Below, one piece after another: positions 30,371-42,784 of a stretch of DNA of 64,000 bases (position 1 is the first letter of the stretch; the number at the start of each line of letters is the position of its first letter). Where the stretch lies: positions 51,669,714 through 51,733,713 of the forward strand of contig OZ021732.1 of assembly GCA_963978545.1 (NCBI GenBank), in the 5' to 3' direction. Both the position numbers and the translations under genes were made by a program. The notes beneath the pieces were generated by a model. It searched no databases. It saw nothing but the letters and a program-made list of their open reading frames with translations, and had not been told where the DNA came from. The stretch is from Linyphia triangularis (taxonomy: Eukaryota > Arthropoda > Arachnida > Araneae > Linyphiidae).

Positions 30371-31496
30371 TCTATAGATATAAAGACGAATGTATGTCTG
30401 TTTGTACTTTATGCATTACTACACCATTCATCTGATCGCCATGAAACTTTGGGAAGTTGTTGAGTACCGCGAATGTTTTTGGCATAAGATTTTTTTAAAT
30501 ATCGGTCTCGGGGTCGAACTTTCCATACAAGGAATCTTCAAACGGCCCACTTACAATTTAGTCACAGTTCTGAAATTCGGTACTAATGTCAACAAGGGCA
30601 ACATAGAAAAGTAAGCTACTTTAAAATCGATAAAAAAAATTATAAAGGGTTGAAAAGGGTCAAATCGTTCCAAAAGGGAGGATTTTAATGTTCTACTTTC
30701 AATGCAGTCACAATTCTGAAAATTAGTACAGATGTCAATAAAGGCCGCATAAAAAGTAAACTATACCGATGTCGATTAACCAATTTTGAGAGGTTGAAAA
30801 AGAGTCCAACGTTTCAATCGTGGAAGAATCATATGTTCTACTTGCAATATAGCCACAACTCTGATATGTGGTATAAAAGTCAACAAAGGCAAGCATACAA
30901 AAAGTCAATTATTCCGGTGTTGATTACCCAATTTTTAAGGGTCGAAAAGGAGTCAAAACCTTCCAAACGAGAAATATCCCAATGTTCCACTTTCAATATA
31001 GTTACACTTATAAAATTTGGTACAAAAGTCAACAAGAGCAAGAATAGAAAATGTAAGCTATTGCAAGCTCGGTTAACTAATATTAAAGGGTCGAAAAGGA
31101 GTCAAAACAATAAAAACCTGTAATATCCCACTTTCAATACAATCACAACTCTGAAACTTGATATCACTTCCAAAGTAGCCACAACTCTAATTTGGCACAA
31201 ATATCAGCAAAAGGAAACATAGAAACAGTATGCTTTTTCGATCTCGATTAACTAACTTTAAAGGGTCAAATCGTGCGACGAATATCTATTTACACTACTT
31301 CCAATATAGTCACAGTTATAAAATTTGAAACAAATGTCAACAAGGGCAAACATAGATAATATAAGGTATTCCGATTTGTAATAAAACAAATTTTCAGGGG
31401 TCGAAACGGGATCGAACATCCAAGGTGCATGAATACTTTTTGATTGCTAAAATGCACATGGTAAAATTTCGTAGCGAAGCACGGGTATTCAGCTAG
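30371..31496 (+). mobile_element. Helitron family A2 with ~148-bp minisatellite, copy 1
   Basis: Starts TCTATAGATATAAAGACG after A. Shares the 3' end of family A (GTAGCGAAGCACGGGTATTCAGCTAG, then T). The body consists of about five diverged units containing cacaactctgaaatttggtac, gtcaacaaaggcaaacatag and aaagggtcgaaaaggagtcaaa. The same unit, inverted, fills 48100-49310. Confidence 0.8.
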
Positions 31497-32387
31497 TAAA
31501 TAATATAAATACATTCACAGAAACAACTTACTTTGTTCATACTCTGGCGAGCTAAATTTTCGGATAATCAGCATTTAAGCCCAACATGAAATACATAGTA
31601 TATAGAGGGAATATTTGTTAAATAATGGAGTACCATTAGTGTTGTACAAGATGCATCCATATTAAAATTTATACAACTTAAAGAGTTGACCTTTAGTAGT
31701 AGATATGATCTCCTTTTCATCAGTGTTTACTTTGCATTGTATTCTTATACTTAAAATGAATTTTTATGAGCTCTAGTGAACAAATTGCTTTGATCTATCA
31801 ATAAGGCTATTTTATTGATCCACACATGGTTGATGAAATTTGGATCCGATGGGTGATTCGGAGTACGTAAAGGAGTGATGTACACATTTTTAATCATTTA
31901 TCCAAAGTAACAGTGTCATAAAATATGTTATAAATGTCAATAAGCACGCATTCGAAACCAAAATGCTTCTTCGTTTTATTCTTGCATGGAGCTAGTAGGG
32001 TAATTAGGTCTTCTAACGAATAAAATGTTCTAAATATAGAAGCTAGCTGCACTTACACATGTTATAACTGTATAAAAGTATTTCATAATCACTAATAAAT
32101 CATGGAAAAGAAATAAAACATGTCTGGATGCCTGGTACTCTTCCGTTAGATGGGTACCATTTTTCGCTAAGTCTAAATGGTTATGGTTTTTTATAGTTTC
32201 CATAGCAGCAATTTGGCAGTTTTTACCTGGTACACGTCTATCGGAAGAATACTGAATGTCTTTTTAAGTGTCTTGTTAAAATGCACGAGTATTCAGCTAG
32301 TGTACGTATACCATAAAATTGTAAGAAAAAAAAATATATATTTGGATGACAAGTTAAATGTCATGTGTGTGAATGCTTAGGATTTAT
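31497..32387. other. Gene-free stretch with a truncated Helitron 3' end
   Basis: At 32280-32300 the sequence aaaatgcacgagtattcagctag followed by T is a decayed family-A Helitron terminus. Weak traces of its minisatellite unit (tgttataaatgtcaataag) are visible near 31930. Nothing else recognised. Confidence 0.5.
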
Positions 32388-32615
32388 CGGGGCCGCCGCG
32401 AGATGGCGCTTTCTTTCCCTAAGCGGGCCAGGAACAAACTAAAATCTTTATGTCTAGACGTTTGCTAAGCGATGGGATTTCATTTTCGTAGATGCATGTA
32501 AACGTTGTGCATTCGATTCGTTTTGGAGTATTTTTTTTATTTAAAAGCTGTGAAATTTGAAGATATTAGATGAGAAACTGCTGGTGCGTCATTGAATAAC
32601 TCTTTTAAAATTAAG

Positions 32616-32621
32616 GTAAGT
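32616..32621 (+). other. Possible splice donor of a leader exon
   Basis: aaattaag|GTAAGT fits the donor consensus well. It would pair with the acceptor at 34106 to give a spliced THAP transcript with a non-coding first exon inside the left end of the element. Inferred from motifs only. Confidence 0.35.
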
Positions 32622-33609
32622 TTCTTTTATTATTTATTTTAGTAATTTGTTGAACAATTAAGCCTACTAATGCGAAGCTGATGTTCTTATAGTGCTTTAA
32701 TATTTGGCGGATAATTGCTGATCATTGACTGTTTTCAACATTTGTTTACTTAATTTCAATGGACTATTTGTCGTTGAAATAAAAAGATATTGCTAAAATT
32801 TGCTGAACATCTTTTACGTTTCGTTAAATAACGTTACTTGCAATTCTTTCGAAGTACACGCAACTGTGTTTGCAGCTTCCAACTTATAAGTCATTTTATT
32901 GAAATATTATATTTGACAACTTTGAAGACATGTTCAATATAAAATGTAGGGATTAGGAGTTTTTGCATAGTTTGAACATCAAGTTCCCATTATTTTATGA
33001 TATAGTTACAGAAACATTCTATAAATTTTTTGACCAAACATAGCTTCATAGCTTTGTTTACAATTTCCAACATTACGTATTTCATTGAAACATTTTAGTG
33101 AGTAACTTTGAAGTTAAACATGTACAATTTAGCTCATTTTAATTTTTACACTAGTGTAAAGGCAGAGCAAGTTTAAAATATTTTATGATATATAGTAACA
33201 TTTGCTGAGTAATATGCCAGTTAAATTTTTGATAAAGCATTATTTTTTGGCTAACTTTTTAAAATATACTAGTCGCCTATTTGGCCAATTTCCTGTTCTA
33301 TGTTTTAAGTTTATCTGGATCACAAATGTCACTACCCAAAATTTTCCTGCTAGTCTGAGCGTTAAATTATGTGAACAAATTATACTATTTGAGAATTTAC
33401 TGTTATTTCATTCAAAACGTTCTGGACGCCTTTTTTTTTTTTTTTTATTATAATGTATTACAATTTTTCATAAAGTCAGTCTATCTCTGTCCATAGACTA
33501 ATTAATATTTTTTTTTTTTTTTTTTTTTTCAGCCCTAACTTTTTTTGGAATATTGCTTTGAAATATTAAAATTTTATAACAGACAAAACATCAGTTATAA
33601 AAGTTCTGT

Positions 33610-33835
33610 TAAAATTTACGGTATGGTCCCCTTTGGTGACTTTATGAAAGTTGGCGATTCGGCACCGAATGTGCAACCCGTCGCCAAAGTTTTCCTATAA
33701 CTTTAGTGACAGTTTGGATTTGGCGACACGGCGTGTTTTGACACTATTTTCGATTTGGTAACATAGCCTTTTAACTTTATTTTCAATTTGGTGATTTTTT
33801 TGAAAAATTGCCAAGGAGGATCATACAGTAAATCT
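33610..33835 (+). repeat. Dispersed repeat, inverted copy of 24310-24530
   Basis: Contains gttggcgattcggcacc, gtcgccaaag, gacacggcgtgttttgacact and ttgccaaggaggatcatacagtaaat, matching 24310-24530 on the other strand. It lies in the presumed intron of the THAP element. Confidence 0.55.
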
Positions 33836-34106
33836 TAACCAAAAGTTCTTTATATATGTATCAGTGTTTATTTTTATTATTACAAAAAAAAGTCGCTATT
33901 TCAGTTTCATTTCCTGCGTACGTTATATGTGTGTTCATAGATTTTATTAGACCCAGACTTTCATACTTATTCATCAATAATATATTGCAGTAAGAATCCT
34001 AATTTCCACTCCTGCTTTAAAAGCCAAATAGCTTGAACCCTATCGTATTACTGCTTAGTTTTAAATAATTATTCATTTTCCTTACATTTTTTTTTTTCCT
34101 CTCCAG

Positions 34107-34484
34107 GAAATACCATCTTCTTGCAGTGTTTCTTGATGTAAATCCAAATACAAAGCTCCTGACTCGATGAGAGTTTTTAAATTTCCAAACGAAGGAACAG
34201 GACTGTACGACAGATGGATGAGAAAAATTCCTCAACAAGATTGGAAGCCGGGTCTTCGAACTGTTGTTTGCAGCCTTCATTTTCCCGAAGATGTTATTAA
34301 AAACATCTTCAGACAAGCAAATGGAATTGAAGTTACTGTGCCTCAAAAGCGTTTCAAACTACATGAAAAAACAGAACCTGCTATTATTCCATCGTTACTG
34401 AAATATCTTTCTGAAGAAAATAAGTTTACTAGAGCTAGTCGTAATAAACGACATGAAATGTGTATAGAAAGAGGAGAGGATTAA
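34107..34484 (+). pseudogene. THAP zinc-finger exon with in-frame stop
   Basis: A long pyrimidine tract and ccag (acceptor, 34106) are followed by a frame with a THAP domain. It has a first cysteine (codon 34122-34124), then S-V-S, an in-frame TGA at 34134-34136, and the second cysteine directly after (CKSKYKAPDSMRVFKFPNE). Later come RWMRKIPQQDWKP with the invariant W, CSLHF with the last Cys and His ligands, and RFKLHEKTEPAIIPSLL, the closing segment of THAP domains. The TGA stands where THAP proteins commonly have G or another small residue before the second Cys, so one base change explains it. The open frame after it (from the ATG at 34167, 105 residues) would lack both first zinc ligands. 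It ends at 34484 soon after the domain, and no transposase core follows. Confidence 0.82.
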
Positions 34485-36025
34485 TTGTGTTCTAGAAAAA
34501 GATAAAGTCTTTTGAAGATTTAAAAGACATCCCGAAATAAAAAAAGTTACTGGAGGTGTTTAGAGGAGAAATCCTTATATTTGTATGTCGATGTATATCA
34601 AAATCCTAGGATATTCTTTTTGCTAAGATTTGTCTTTAAATGTATTCGTTTAAGATACTGAGATTATGCTAAAAGACTTGAAGTGGATATTTAACATAAA
34701 AAATAACAGACTTTTGCTGTAAAGATATTCCGATATGTTTGTCTTTTCTTTTCTTTTTTTCAATAAGATGAAAAATTTGTTTTGAATAAATTTCTCTCCT
34801 ATGGCGTACGAATTTTGGTGAAAACTTCCTTTTATTTTTAAGTCTTGTTTCTTAGTGTGCAAGTGGAACATATCTATAGAAGTAAATTAACTTGTAATAG
34901 TGAATTAAAAAGTTCATAATTAACTTATAAGTCTTAACATTATAGATTTACTTTTGTATATTCATTAAATATGCTTTCTAACTTTCTTGCTGAGTAATTC
35001 TAAAAATATATAGAATTTCAATAAAATTACCGATGAAAATTGGTTTGCTTTATTTTGCTAATAGAATTGCTTATTTTATTTTAAGGAAAAAATTCTGAGA
35101 AAACCTACATATTTTACAAAGTGATACAAATCTCAAAATACTAATTTATAAATCTAATGAATTTTAGAAACTGTAAAAAAAAAATCCTCAAACTCTAATT
35201 TGCTCAAGTATAAAACTTTGAAAAATAAAGTAATCATTTAAGCAAGTCTGGCGGTTACGTAGTCGAAATCCCATCGCTTAGCAAAATCTTGTTAAAGTTT
35301 GTTCCTGGCCCGCTTAGGGAAAGAAAGCGCCATCTCGCGGATTTTATATAAGAATTTTAAAACCATTAAGATATATGGCTCTCAAATTTTCGCCAAGTGA
35401 GAATAAATATCATTGGCGCAGTTGCTGGATGCCATTTGGTGATTATTAAATTTAAGTTTTCGACACCATCAATAATGATCGATAGAAGGGCTTTATTATT
35501 ATTCCTTAGCAAATATCTTCAACAAGAAATAACGTGCTTTAAGTTAATACATTTTAAATCTAGGCTTTAGAACGATTGACTTTGCTCACATAAATTTAAG
35601 GAGCCAAATATGTTTCCGATACTTAACTTTTTACTTTCAAATAAATTAATGTACCTAATATTTATAATCCCATCTTAAATATTGAAAAACTACAATAATT
35701 CTTTTACCAATTGGGTCAGCCATCCATAGCCGCTCGAGAAGATATCGAGGTACAGGATCATTCTTAGTACAATCGAAGCATTGACATTTTTTAGGAAATT
35801 CAAAGACTTTATTCATAATTTGAAATGTAATACAAAATACTCTTATTTATTCTTAAATTACGTTTAGTGTTTGCAGTGTGAAATATATTTAAAAAACAAC
35901 AACAACTGTGTAAACATCGATAACGTGTGAGAATACGAACGTGCAAAATATTTATAGGTGTCGTGGCACGAGCCGACGTGTCATGAGCGCATCGTACCAG
36001 GAGCGCACAAACACCTGCAGTATTT

Positions 36026-36040
36026 GGGGGGGGGGGGGGG
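36026..36040 (+). repeat. Poly-G tract, 15 bases
   Basis: Uninterrupted G run near the left end of the TIR element. The right end has aaggggaagg at the equivalent inverted place. Confidence 0.9.
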
Positions 36041-36406
36041 AAGAGAGTTGCCTCTCATTTATCAAGCGAATGGTACCATGAGCGCACAAACAGTTTATGT
36101 GCAGAGGGTAGGATCTCCATTCTTTAATTTTTATGTTATAATTTCAAACTTCTTAACAGTACATCAAAATTAAAAATGATGCATTTTTAAACGTAAACTT
36201 TATTCTTCCGTTAATTTTTTAATTAGCTAATTGCAATTAAAATGACTAATTAGGATGTTATTAGAACGGACATGCGGATGTGCGAGACATGAAGAATTGT
36301 GAATCTGGCTTCAATATTTATTTAATTATAAGTTTTTAAATAAAAAGTTTGAAAAAATATACAGTTTATAACAAATGTGCTTATAAGGTGTTTTATAATG
36401 TGTTTA

Positions 36407-37612
36407 TCTGTAATAATAAAACAAGCTGTGTGTCTGTCTGTGGATCTATAGAAACCTACTTAAAATTGGAGTAGAGCTCTGAAATTTTCAACATAAGAAG
36501 TTTAGGCCTCCTAATTTTACTTATGTCAAACAGAATGTTAAAATTTTAATTAGCTCTTTTTGAATTACATTTTTTTTACAAAGTGACTTAAAATAGAGAT
36601 ACAGCTCTGAAATTTTCAACATAAGAAGTTTAGGCCTCCTAATTTTACTTATGTCAAACAGAATGTTAAAATTTTAATTAGCTCTTTTTGAATTACATTT
36701 TTTTTACAAAGTGACTTAAAATAGAGATACAGCTCTGAAATTTTCAACATAAGTAGCTTTAGCCTTCTAATTGGACTTTTGAAAATCAGAATGTTAAAAT
36801 TTTAATCAGTTATTTTTAAATTAATTTTTTTAATTAATTAATATATATTTTACAAAACGATTTCTAATAAAGCTACTAGCTCTGAAATTTTCCGCATAAG
36901 TAATTTTGGCCTTCTAATTAGACTATCGAAAAACAGAATTTTAAATTTTATTTAGTTCTTTTTTAACTAATTTTTTGTAATTAATTAATAAATATTTTAC
37001 AAAACAATTTCTAATTGAGCTACAACTCTGAAATTTTCAACATAAGTAATTTTGGCCTTCTAATTAGACTTTTGAAAAACAGACTTTAAAATTTTATTTG
37101 TTTTTTAATTATTTTTTTTTAACTTTAACATATATTTCACAAAACTATTTCGAAATGGGTTACAGTTCTGAAATTTTCAATACAAGTTGTTTTGGCTTTC
37201 TAATTGGACTTTTGATAAAAAGTAGGTTAACATTTTAATTTGTTTTTTAATTAATATTTTCACAAAAAGCAATTTTTATAGGCCTAAAGCTCTGAAAGTT
37301 TCTAAATAAGTACTTTTGGCCTTCCAATTTTGCTTTTCCACAAACAAGTGTTAAAATAATCTTAAAGGGGTATTGTATTAACGGGATATTAACGGAGATT
37401 TTTTGTTTCTTTATTAAGGCATTACGTAGCAATTAGATTTTAATGGTTGAAGCGAGCTTATGCTTACGCAGCAATGAACCTCTAAGCGAGCGAAGCGAGC
37501 CTATGCTTGCAAAGCAATGGACTTTTCAACGTGTGAAGTAAGCCTGTGCTTATGTGTTAATGAACTTTCCAGTGAACGAAGTGAGCTCGATTTTGTGCAA
37601 CGATGAACCTTC
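36407..37612 (+). mobile_element. Non-autonomous Helitron, family A, copy 2, 3'-truncated
   Basis: Starts TCTGTAATAATAAAACAAGC after A and carries the same tandem body as 28914-30151. It includes two adjoining ~120-bp units almost identical to each other (36475-36600 and 36601-36728). Homology stops after gcaacgatgaacct at about 37612. The terminal hairpin and CTAG are missing. Confidence 0.78.
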
Positions 37613-39120
37613 TTCCTATGTGTTGCATTCAATATTTTTTTATAATTACGGGCAAAATATATTTTTAGTATATATATTTATTAATGTTGCCAATTCGTGT
37701 CAAGGAATTTCTTCTGAAAATATGTCATTCCAAATGGCAAGATATATGTTATTTGCGCAAGAGGCGTGCGAGAAATTTCATTTTCATACTAGTGCGAAAA
37801 AGTTACTTTCCCGCATTCCTCTCGAAAAAGTGATACTTTCGCCACTATTTTTGATTCCAAATGATTAAAAAGTTTAATTTTTTGCACGCTGTTACAAAAA
37901 TTTATTTTCTTCATTTTAGCTGGCGGTGATGGACTTAAGTTGATTTCTTTTCAAAATTGCTGCCAAATAATAATAGCCTTTTTTGGGTGTCGCCATGATA
38001 GCAATTTGTATAATTATAGAAGAATCGCATTTTTTTTTTTCATTCAATAACTGAACCGCATCTCACCTTTTCGATCTGCTTGATTTTTTGTAAAACGGAA
38101 TGCTTGGATGCCCATATGTGGATGAATTAATTAGACTTGTTTGAAACTTCTAAAATGACTGTACACGCGTCTAATTTTGTTTTATATCATTCTCAGTCGA
38201 AAAATTTATTATTTCCCCAACAGTTTTACATATGTGATTAAAAATTGCGTTGGATTTATCATTATTAGAACATTCTTTCAGACACAATTCAAAAAGGTCT
38301 CTGATTTTGAATCTACGCATACTTACAAATAAGAAGCAATTTCGCTAGTATTCAAAGCTAAATTTAGCCTCAAAATAAGCAAGAAAGAAGAAGGTTACAA
38401 CAACTTAAAAACATTCACGTAAAAACTCGTTAAGGTATAACCAATGCATTTTTTTTTTAAAGTTACTATAAATATTTTCGAAACAAAATTTCATCCGTTG
38501 GATATTCTTATTTTTTCAATGTTTCCATCAAACTTATGATATGCCTTTAATATAAATGGATATGTCCATACACCATCTTACATATCCGTTTTGTATAATA
38601 TGGATATGTTCCATTTGATATAAAATAGGTATGTGAGGTGGTGAACTTAAAATTAAAAAGCAATGGGGATGATAAGTATAAAAATGTCGCATTCTGATTG
38701 TATTAAAAGATGAGCATTCATGTAAAACTGCAAACGTGTAGGCCATTTTATTGGCAAATGTAAAATTTACAACAATACAGAACACAGTGGAAATGAGGAA
38801 CTCTAAATAAAGCAATCAAACTAAACATATGAAAACCAAAAACTTATCAGAATTTAAAATAAGCCCCAAAAGTGCAACGGAATGAAACTTCTAATTTAAA
38901 CAGAACGTTTTCATCATAAGAAATATGAATCGGCTCTCCAATTTAAAAACCTAGTATCTAATAAAAACATAAAAATGCGTATTTTGTTATTGTAAGTTCT
39001 ATTAATATGTACTGCATACACTGAGTAACAAATTTAGTCGCAAAAAAATACAGATTTGGAGATTTGTCCCTTTAAAATAAAGAAAACCTATCGCTTACTT
39101 AGTTGAATAAATCTGTTTTT
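37613..39120. other. Interior of the TIR element, no gene recognised
   Basis: AT-rich. Short ORFs (for example 38534-38815 on the minus strand) show no family features. Confidence 0.4.
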
Positions 39121-39879
39121 GTTCGCTCCTGTAAAATGAAGAAGTGAGCCCCTGGGAAACTAGAGTTTGTGCGCTTCTGGTACCATGTTACCTTGTAGCG
39201 GATTTCCTTCCCCTTATAAACAGGTGTTTGTGCGCTAGTGGTACCATTTTACCCCGATGCGCTCATAACACGTCGGCTAGTGCCACGCAACCTATTTATA
39301 TTATCTTAGGCAGGATCACTATTGTATTTAAAATGTTAGAACCTCCAAATTATGGTACTTTTAAGAAGTTTGATTGTGACAGTGACTGTTATTCTACCAC
39401 TTTTACCATTTTTCTATTACTGTTCATGACGTCCAGATACCAAGCATGTACAATTTGGCTAATTTTAATGGCAGAAATCATACCCTAAGTATTTATAGTT
39501 TAGACCAGTTGCCACTATAAGTACTTTTGATAGTAACTTCAGGCTCAATTTTGGTTCTGATGAGACTTATTATTTGACACATCGTACGCGTTTGTAATAT
39601 CTGTAATTTTGTCTTGAAATGTTGGGTGGTTGATTTTTCAATTAGTTTTTCGTTTTAACGGCTGCACAAGGGTGTTACTGCATCGTTTGGAAATGTTGAA
39701 AACAGACGGTTGGACTGACGTCCCCTTTGTAATAGTTTACTACATTTGTGTAGAGTAGAAGTTAAAAGCAGTACATGTATAGTTTCACATAAGAATAGTT
39801 CTAAAATTCTTTAATTAACTTAGTTCTAAACTTATTTTTAATTTCTTCCCCGTAGTTATTTTTTAGTAGTCAATTTCTG

Positions 39880-39974
39880 TTTGACATACGTAAAATTAGA
39901 GGGCCAAAACTTTTTATGTTGAAAATTTCAGAGCTCTACTCCAATTTTAAGTAGGTTTCTGTAGATCCACAGAA

Positions 39975-40019
<45 letters not shown>

Positions 40020-40039
40020 GCTTGTCTTATTATTATAGA
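39880..40039 (-). mobile_element. Helitron family A, copy 3 (5' fragment)
   Basis: On the minus strand starts TCTATAATAATAAGACAAGC at 40039, then a (CTGT)n-type run (39975-40021 on the plus strand is CAGA/GACA repeats). It continues with the family body (ctctgaaattttcaacataaaaagttttggcc) until about 39880, where homology ends. Confidence 0.75.
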
Positions 40040-41211
40040 CTAGCGGAATACCTGTTCTTCGCTACGAAATTTTAACATGCGCAATACTTTAACTAGCTGT
40101 GAGGCTTCGCTTTGCGGAAATATGTCATTCGTGTTTTTGGCAATTCGCTAGCAGGAAGGTTCATCGTTACGCAAAATCGAGCTCGCTTCGTACGCTGAAA
40201 AGTTCATGGATACATATGTGTAGGCTTACTTCACTCGTAGAAAGGTTAATTGCTATGTAAGGATAGGCTCGCTTCGCTCGCTGAAAGGTTCATTGCTTAC
40301 GTAAAGCCTTAATATTGGAAGTCTCTCCTTTGTCGAGAAAAAAAAAAAAATCCCCTTTAATATAATAACACAACTCCCATTTAAGATTATTTTAACATGT
40401 GTTTGTGGAAAGCAAAATTAGAAGACTGAAACTTTCAGAGCTCTAGGCCTATTAGAAGTCACTTTCTGTGAAAAAATTAATTAAAAAACAAATTAAAATT
40501 TTAACATTCTTTTTGTCAACAGTCCAATTAGAATGCCAAAACTACTTGTGTTAAAAATTTCAAACTGTAGACGAAGTAGAAGTTGTTTTGTAAAATATTT
40601 ATTAGTTAATTAAAAAAATTAATTAAAAAAGAAATAAATAAAAATCTGTTTTTCAAAAGTCCAATTGGAAGGCCAAAATTACTCAAGTTAAAAATTTTTG
40701 AGCTCTAGCCCTAATAGAAATCATTTTGTTAAATATATATTATTTAACTAAAAAATTAATTAAAAAAAAAAAAAAAACACTAAATAAAAATTTAAAATTC
40801 TGTTTTTCAAAAGTCCAATAAGAAGGCCAAAACTATTTATGTTGAATATTTCAGAGCTGTAGAACTATCAGAAGTAGTTTTGTAAAAAAATTTGTTAATT
40901 AAGAAAATTAATTAAAAAAACTAATCAAAATTTTAAAATTCTGTTTTTCAAAACTACAATTAGAAGGCTAAAACTACTTATGTGGAAAATTTCGGAGCTG
41001 TATCTTTGTTTAAAGTCACTTTGTAAAAAAATAATAATTAAAATATTAAATAAAAAATAACTAATTAAAATTTTAACATTCTGTTTATGGAGTATACACA
41101 TAGAAGGCCAAAACTACTTATGCTGAAAATTTCAGAGCTCTACTCCAATTACAAGTAGGTTTCTATAGAGCCACAGATAGACAGACACACAGCTTGTTTT
41201 ATTATTATAAA
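40040..41211 (-). mobile_element. Non-autonomous Helitron, family A, copy 4
   Basis: Minus strand. The 5' end TTTATAATAATAAAACAAGC at 41211 has TT instead of TC. The body of ~120-150-bp units follows, and the 3' end is GTAGCGAAGAACAGGTATTCCGCTAG at 40043-40040. CTAG is followed immediately by the TC of copy 3, with no bases between. Confidence 0.82.
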
Positions 41212-42432
41212 TGTTTTAATTTTATTATCGTGTTGAATTTCAATACTCTCATTTGTTTAAATTAAACTGTTGCCAAAACTCTTTCGTTTCCAAAGAAACT
41301 TTCTACCCAGACATAATTAAATCACAAGACGGCAATACAGCAAAAATGAGTTTTTATGCGTAATTTGTAATTACCGTTCTTAGTGTAATTAAAGTGTAGT
41401 AAAAGTGTACTCTGTAGAATTCGCATCCAATAATCTACCAATAAACACAAATTTTATCCAAATCAGATCAGTAGATCTTGAGTTATAGCTCTTTAAAGAA
41501 AATTCACTTGGCAGCCGATTTTGTTGCATTGTGTAAATGTGGTTTCAAGCATTTCTAAAAGTTAGTTAAATTTAAAATATCATTTATTCATACCCCCTTT
41601 TTCTTTTATAAGAGATAAGATGAAAATGAATAATACATGTTTGTTGTGCGTCGAAGAAAATATTGTTTGTCAAATATTAAACGGTTTAAATCGCTTCTTT
41701 ACGAAATTGTGTTTTCCTTCAATAGTGTGTTTGTTATAATCATTTTATCAAGAATATAAGTTAAAAGTCTAAGATAAATTTATTTTTATATAATGTGTGA
41801 AACGTTTTCAATCTTAGAATTCCACTGGTTTTTATACTAAGTAATTTATTTTAACTAGGGCATTGGGTAGTCAAGGGAACAATATGCAATTAACCTAAAG
41901 TAAAAGGTTTGAAAAAGTACATAAAAGTATATTTTTTTTCTTCTTAAACACAAAACGTATTTTTAGCATTGTCTTTCACTGAGGAATAAAAACACAGATA
42001 AAAAAATAGAAGAGCATAATGTTAGCAAAATGAGTTCTGCTCCCAAATGCATAATTCAATTAAATACTTTATTTTGGCATTGTATGCTAGGTATGGAATT
42101 TTTTACTTTTTGCGAAGGCATAATTTTTTTTCTGTATGTATATGGGTCACATTTAAGTAAATGTATTAATTTATTGAATTAATAATTGTAATTTATTTCC
42201 TTTAAACTTAATAAAAATCTATTAGCAAAAGATTTCTTGTGAGAAAGATTTCCGAAACCGGTACGGCAAGTGTAGTTTACATAAAATCTCGCTAAATTAT
42301 GGCAACTACAGGCAGTTTTACTTGTTGGTAAAAAAAATGACTGCGGCTGCCATTTGATGTGGTAAAAAATGCTTGGCACAGAATCTGTACTGTTTCCGGA
42401 TGTCAAACTTTCTTTTGTTCTTGGTTTTGCAT
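41212..42432. other. Gene-free spacer
   Basis: AT-rich, no feature recognised. Confidence 0.4.
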
Positions 42433-42439
42433 TCTCTTT

Positions 42440-42560
42440 ACGGCGTAGTAGCTTTTTTTGCGGTCGCTAGGAATTGATCGTGAGACCTTTGGTTTCCCAG
42501 CTAGATACTCTATCCACTAGACAAAAGATATCTCTGGTGCCTAGGAGTTGTATCTGTTAT
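42440..42560 (-). repeat. tRNA-derived SINE, copy 1
   Basis: Minus strand: tctagtggatagagtatct resembles an A box and cacgatcaattcc a B box, in tRNA order and spacing. A purine stretch (gcaaaaaaagctactac) follows. A second copy lies at 42785-42905 in the same direction. Confidence 0.6.
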
Positions 42561-42784
42561 TTGTACAAGAGATCACCACATAGCTAGCCCTTTCCCATTG
42601 AGTCGCGAAGGGACGAACGATTAAGTTGCTTGCGCTTGCGGCAATGAGTCTCCGGGCGTTGCTTGCTATTTGGCAGTGAGTCGTCAAAAATTCCGAGATG
42701 ATTGTGTGGAAGTCGTGTAGTATTTTCAGAAGGTGTCGATAGATGTCAGATTGATTCAGTTGTCCGATAGTCAGAAATAAAGGG

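Larger units (their letters stand above)
32396..35340 (+). mobile_element. TIR element carrying a THAP exon (P-element-like)
   Basis: 45 bp at the left (32396-32440, CCGCGAGATGGCGCTTTC...) are perfectly repeated, inverted, at 35296-35340. A further perfect 21-bp inverted pair (TTTGCTAAGCGATGGGATTTC) lies at 32461-32481 and 35265-35285. Terminal plus inner inverted repeats around a THAP-domain exon recall P elements, whose transposase begins with a THAP domain. No target duplication was found next to these edges. The left edge may extend to 32388, as the 23-bp copy at 29381 suggests. Total 2.95 kb. No other transposase part is visible. Confidence 0.7.
35956..39293. mobile_element. 3.3-kb TIR element of unknown superfamily
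   Basis: The left edge AGGTGTCGTGGCACGAGCCGACGTGTCATGAGCGCATCG is repeated inverted at 39293 (AGGTTGCGTGGCACTAGCCGACGTGTTATGAGCGCATCG), with a few differences. It continues as imperfect repeats of gtaccaggagcgcacaaacacctg for about 60-80 bp. A second inner copy of ggtaccatgagcgcacaaac occurs on each side (36070 and 39175). The sequence atttat lies directly outside both ends (35950-35955 and 39294-39299), a possible 6-bp target duplication. No transposase is recognised. A Helitron (36407-37612) has inserted inside. Confidence 0.7.
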
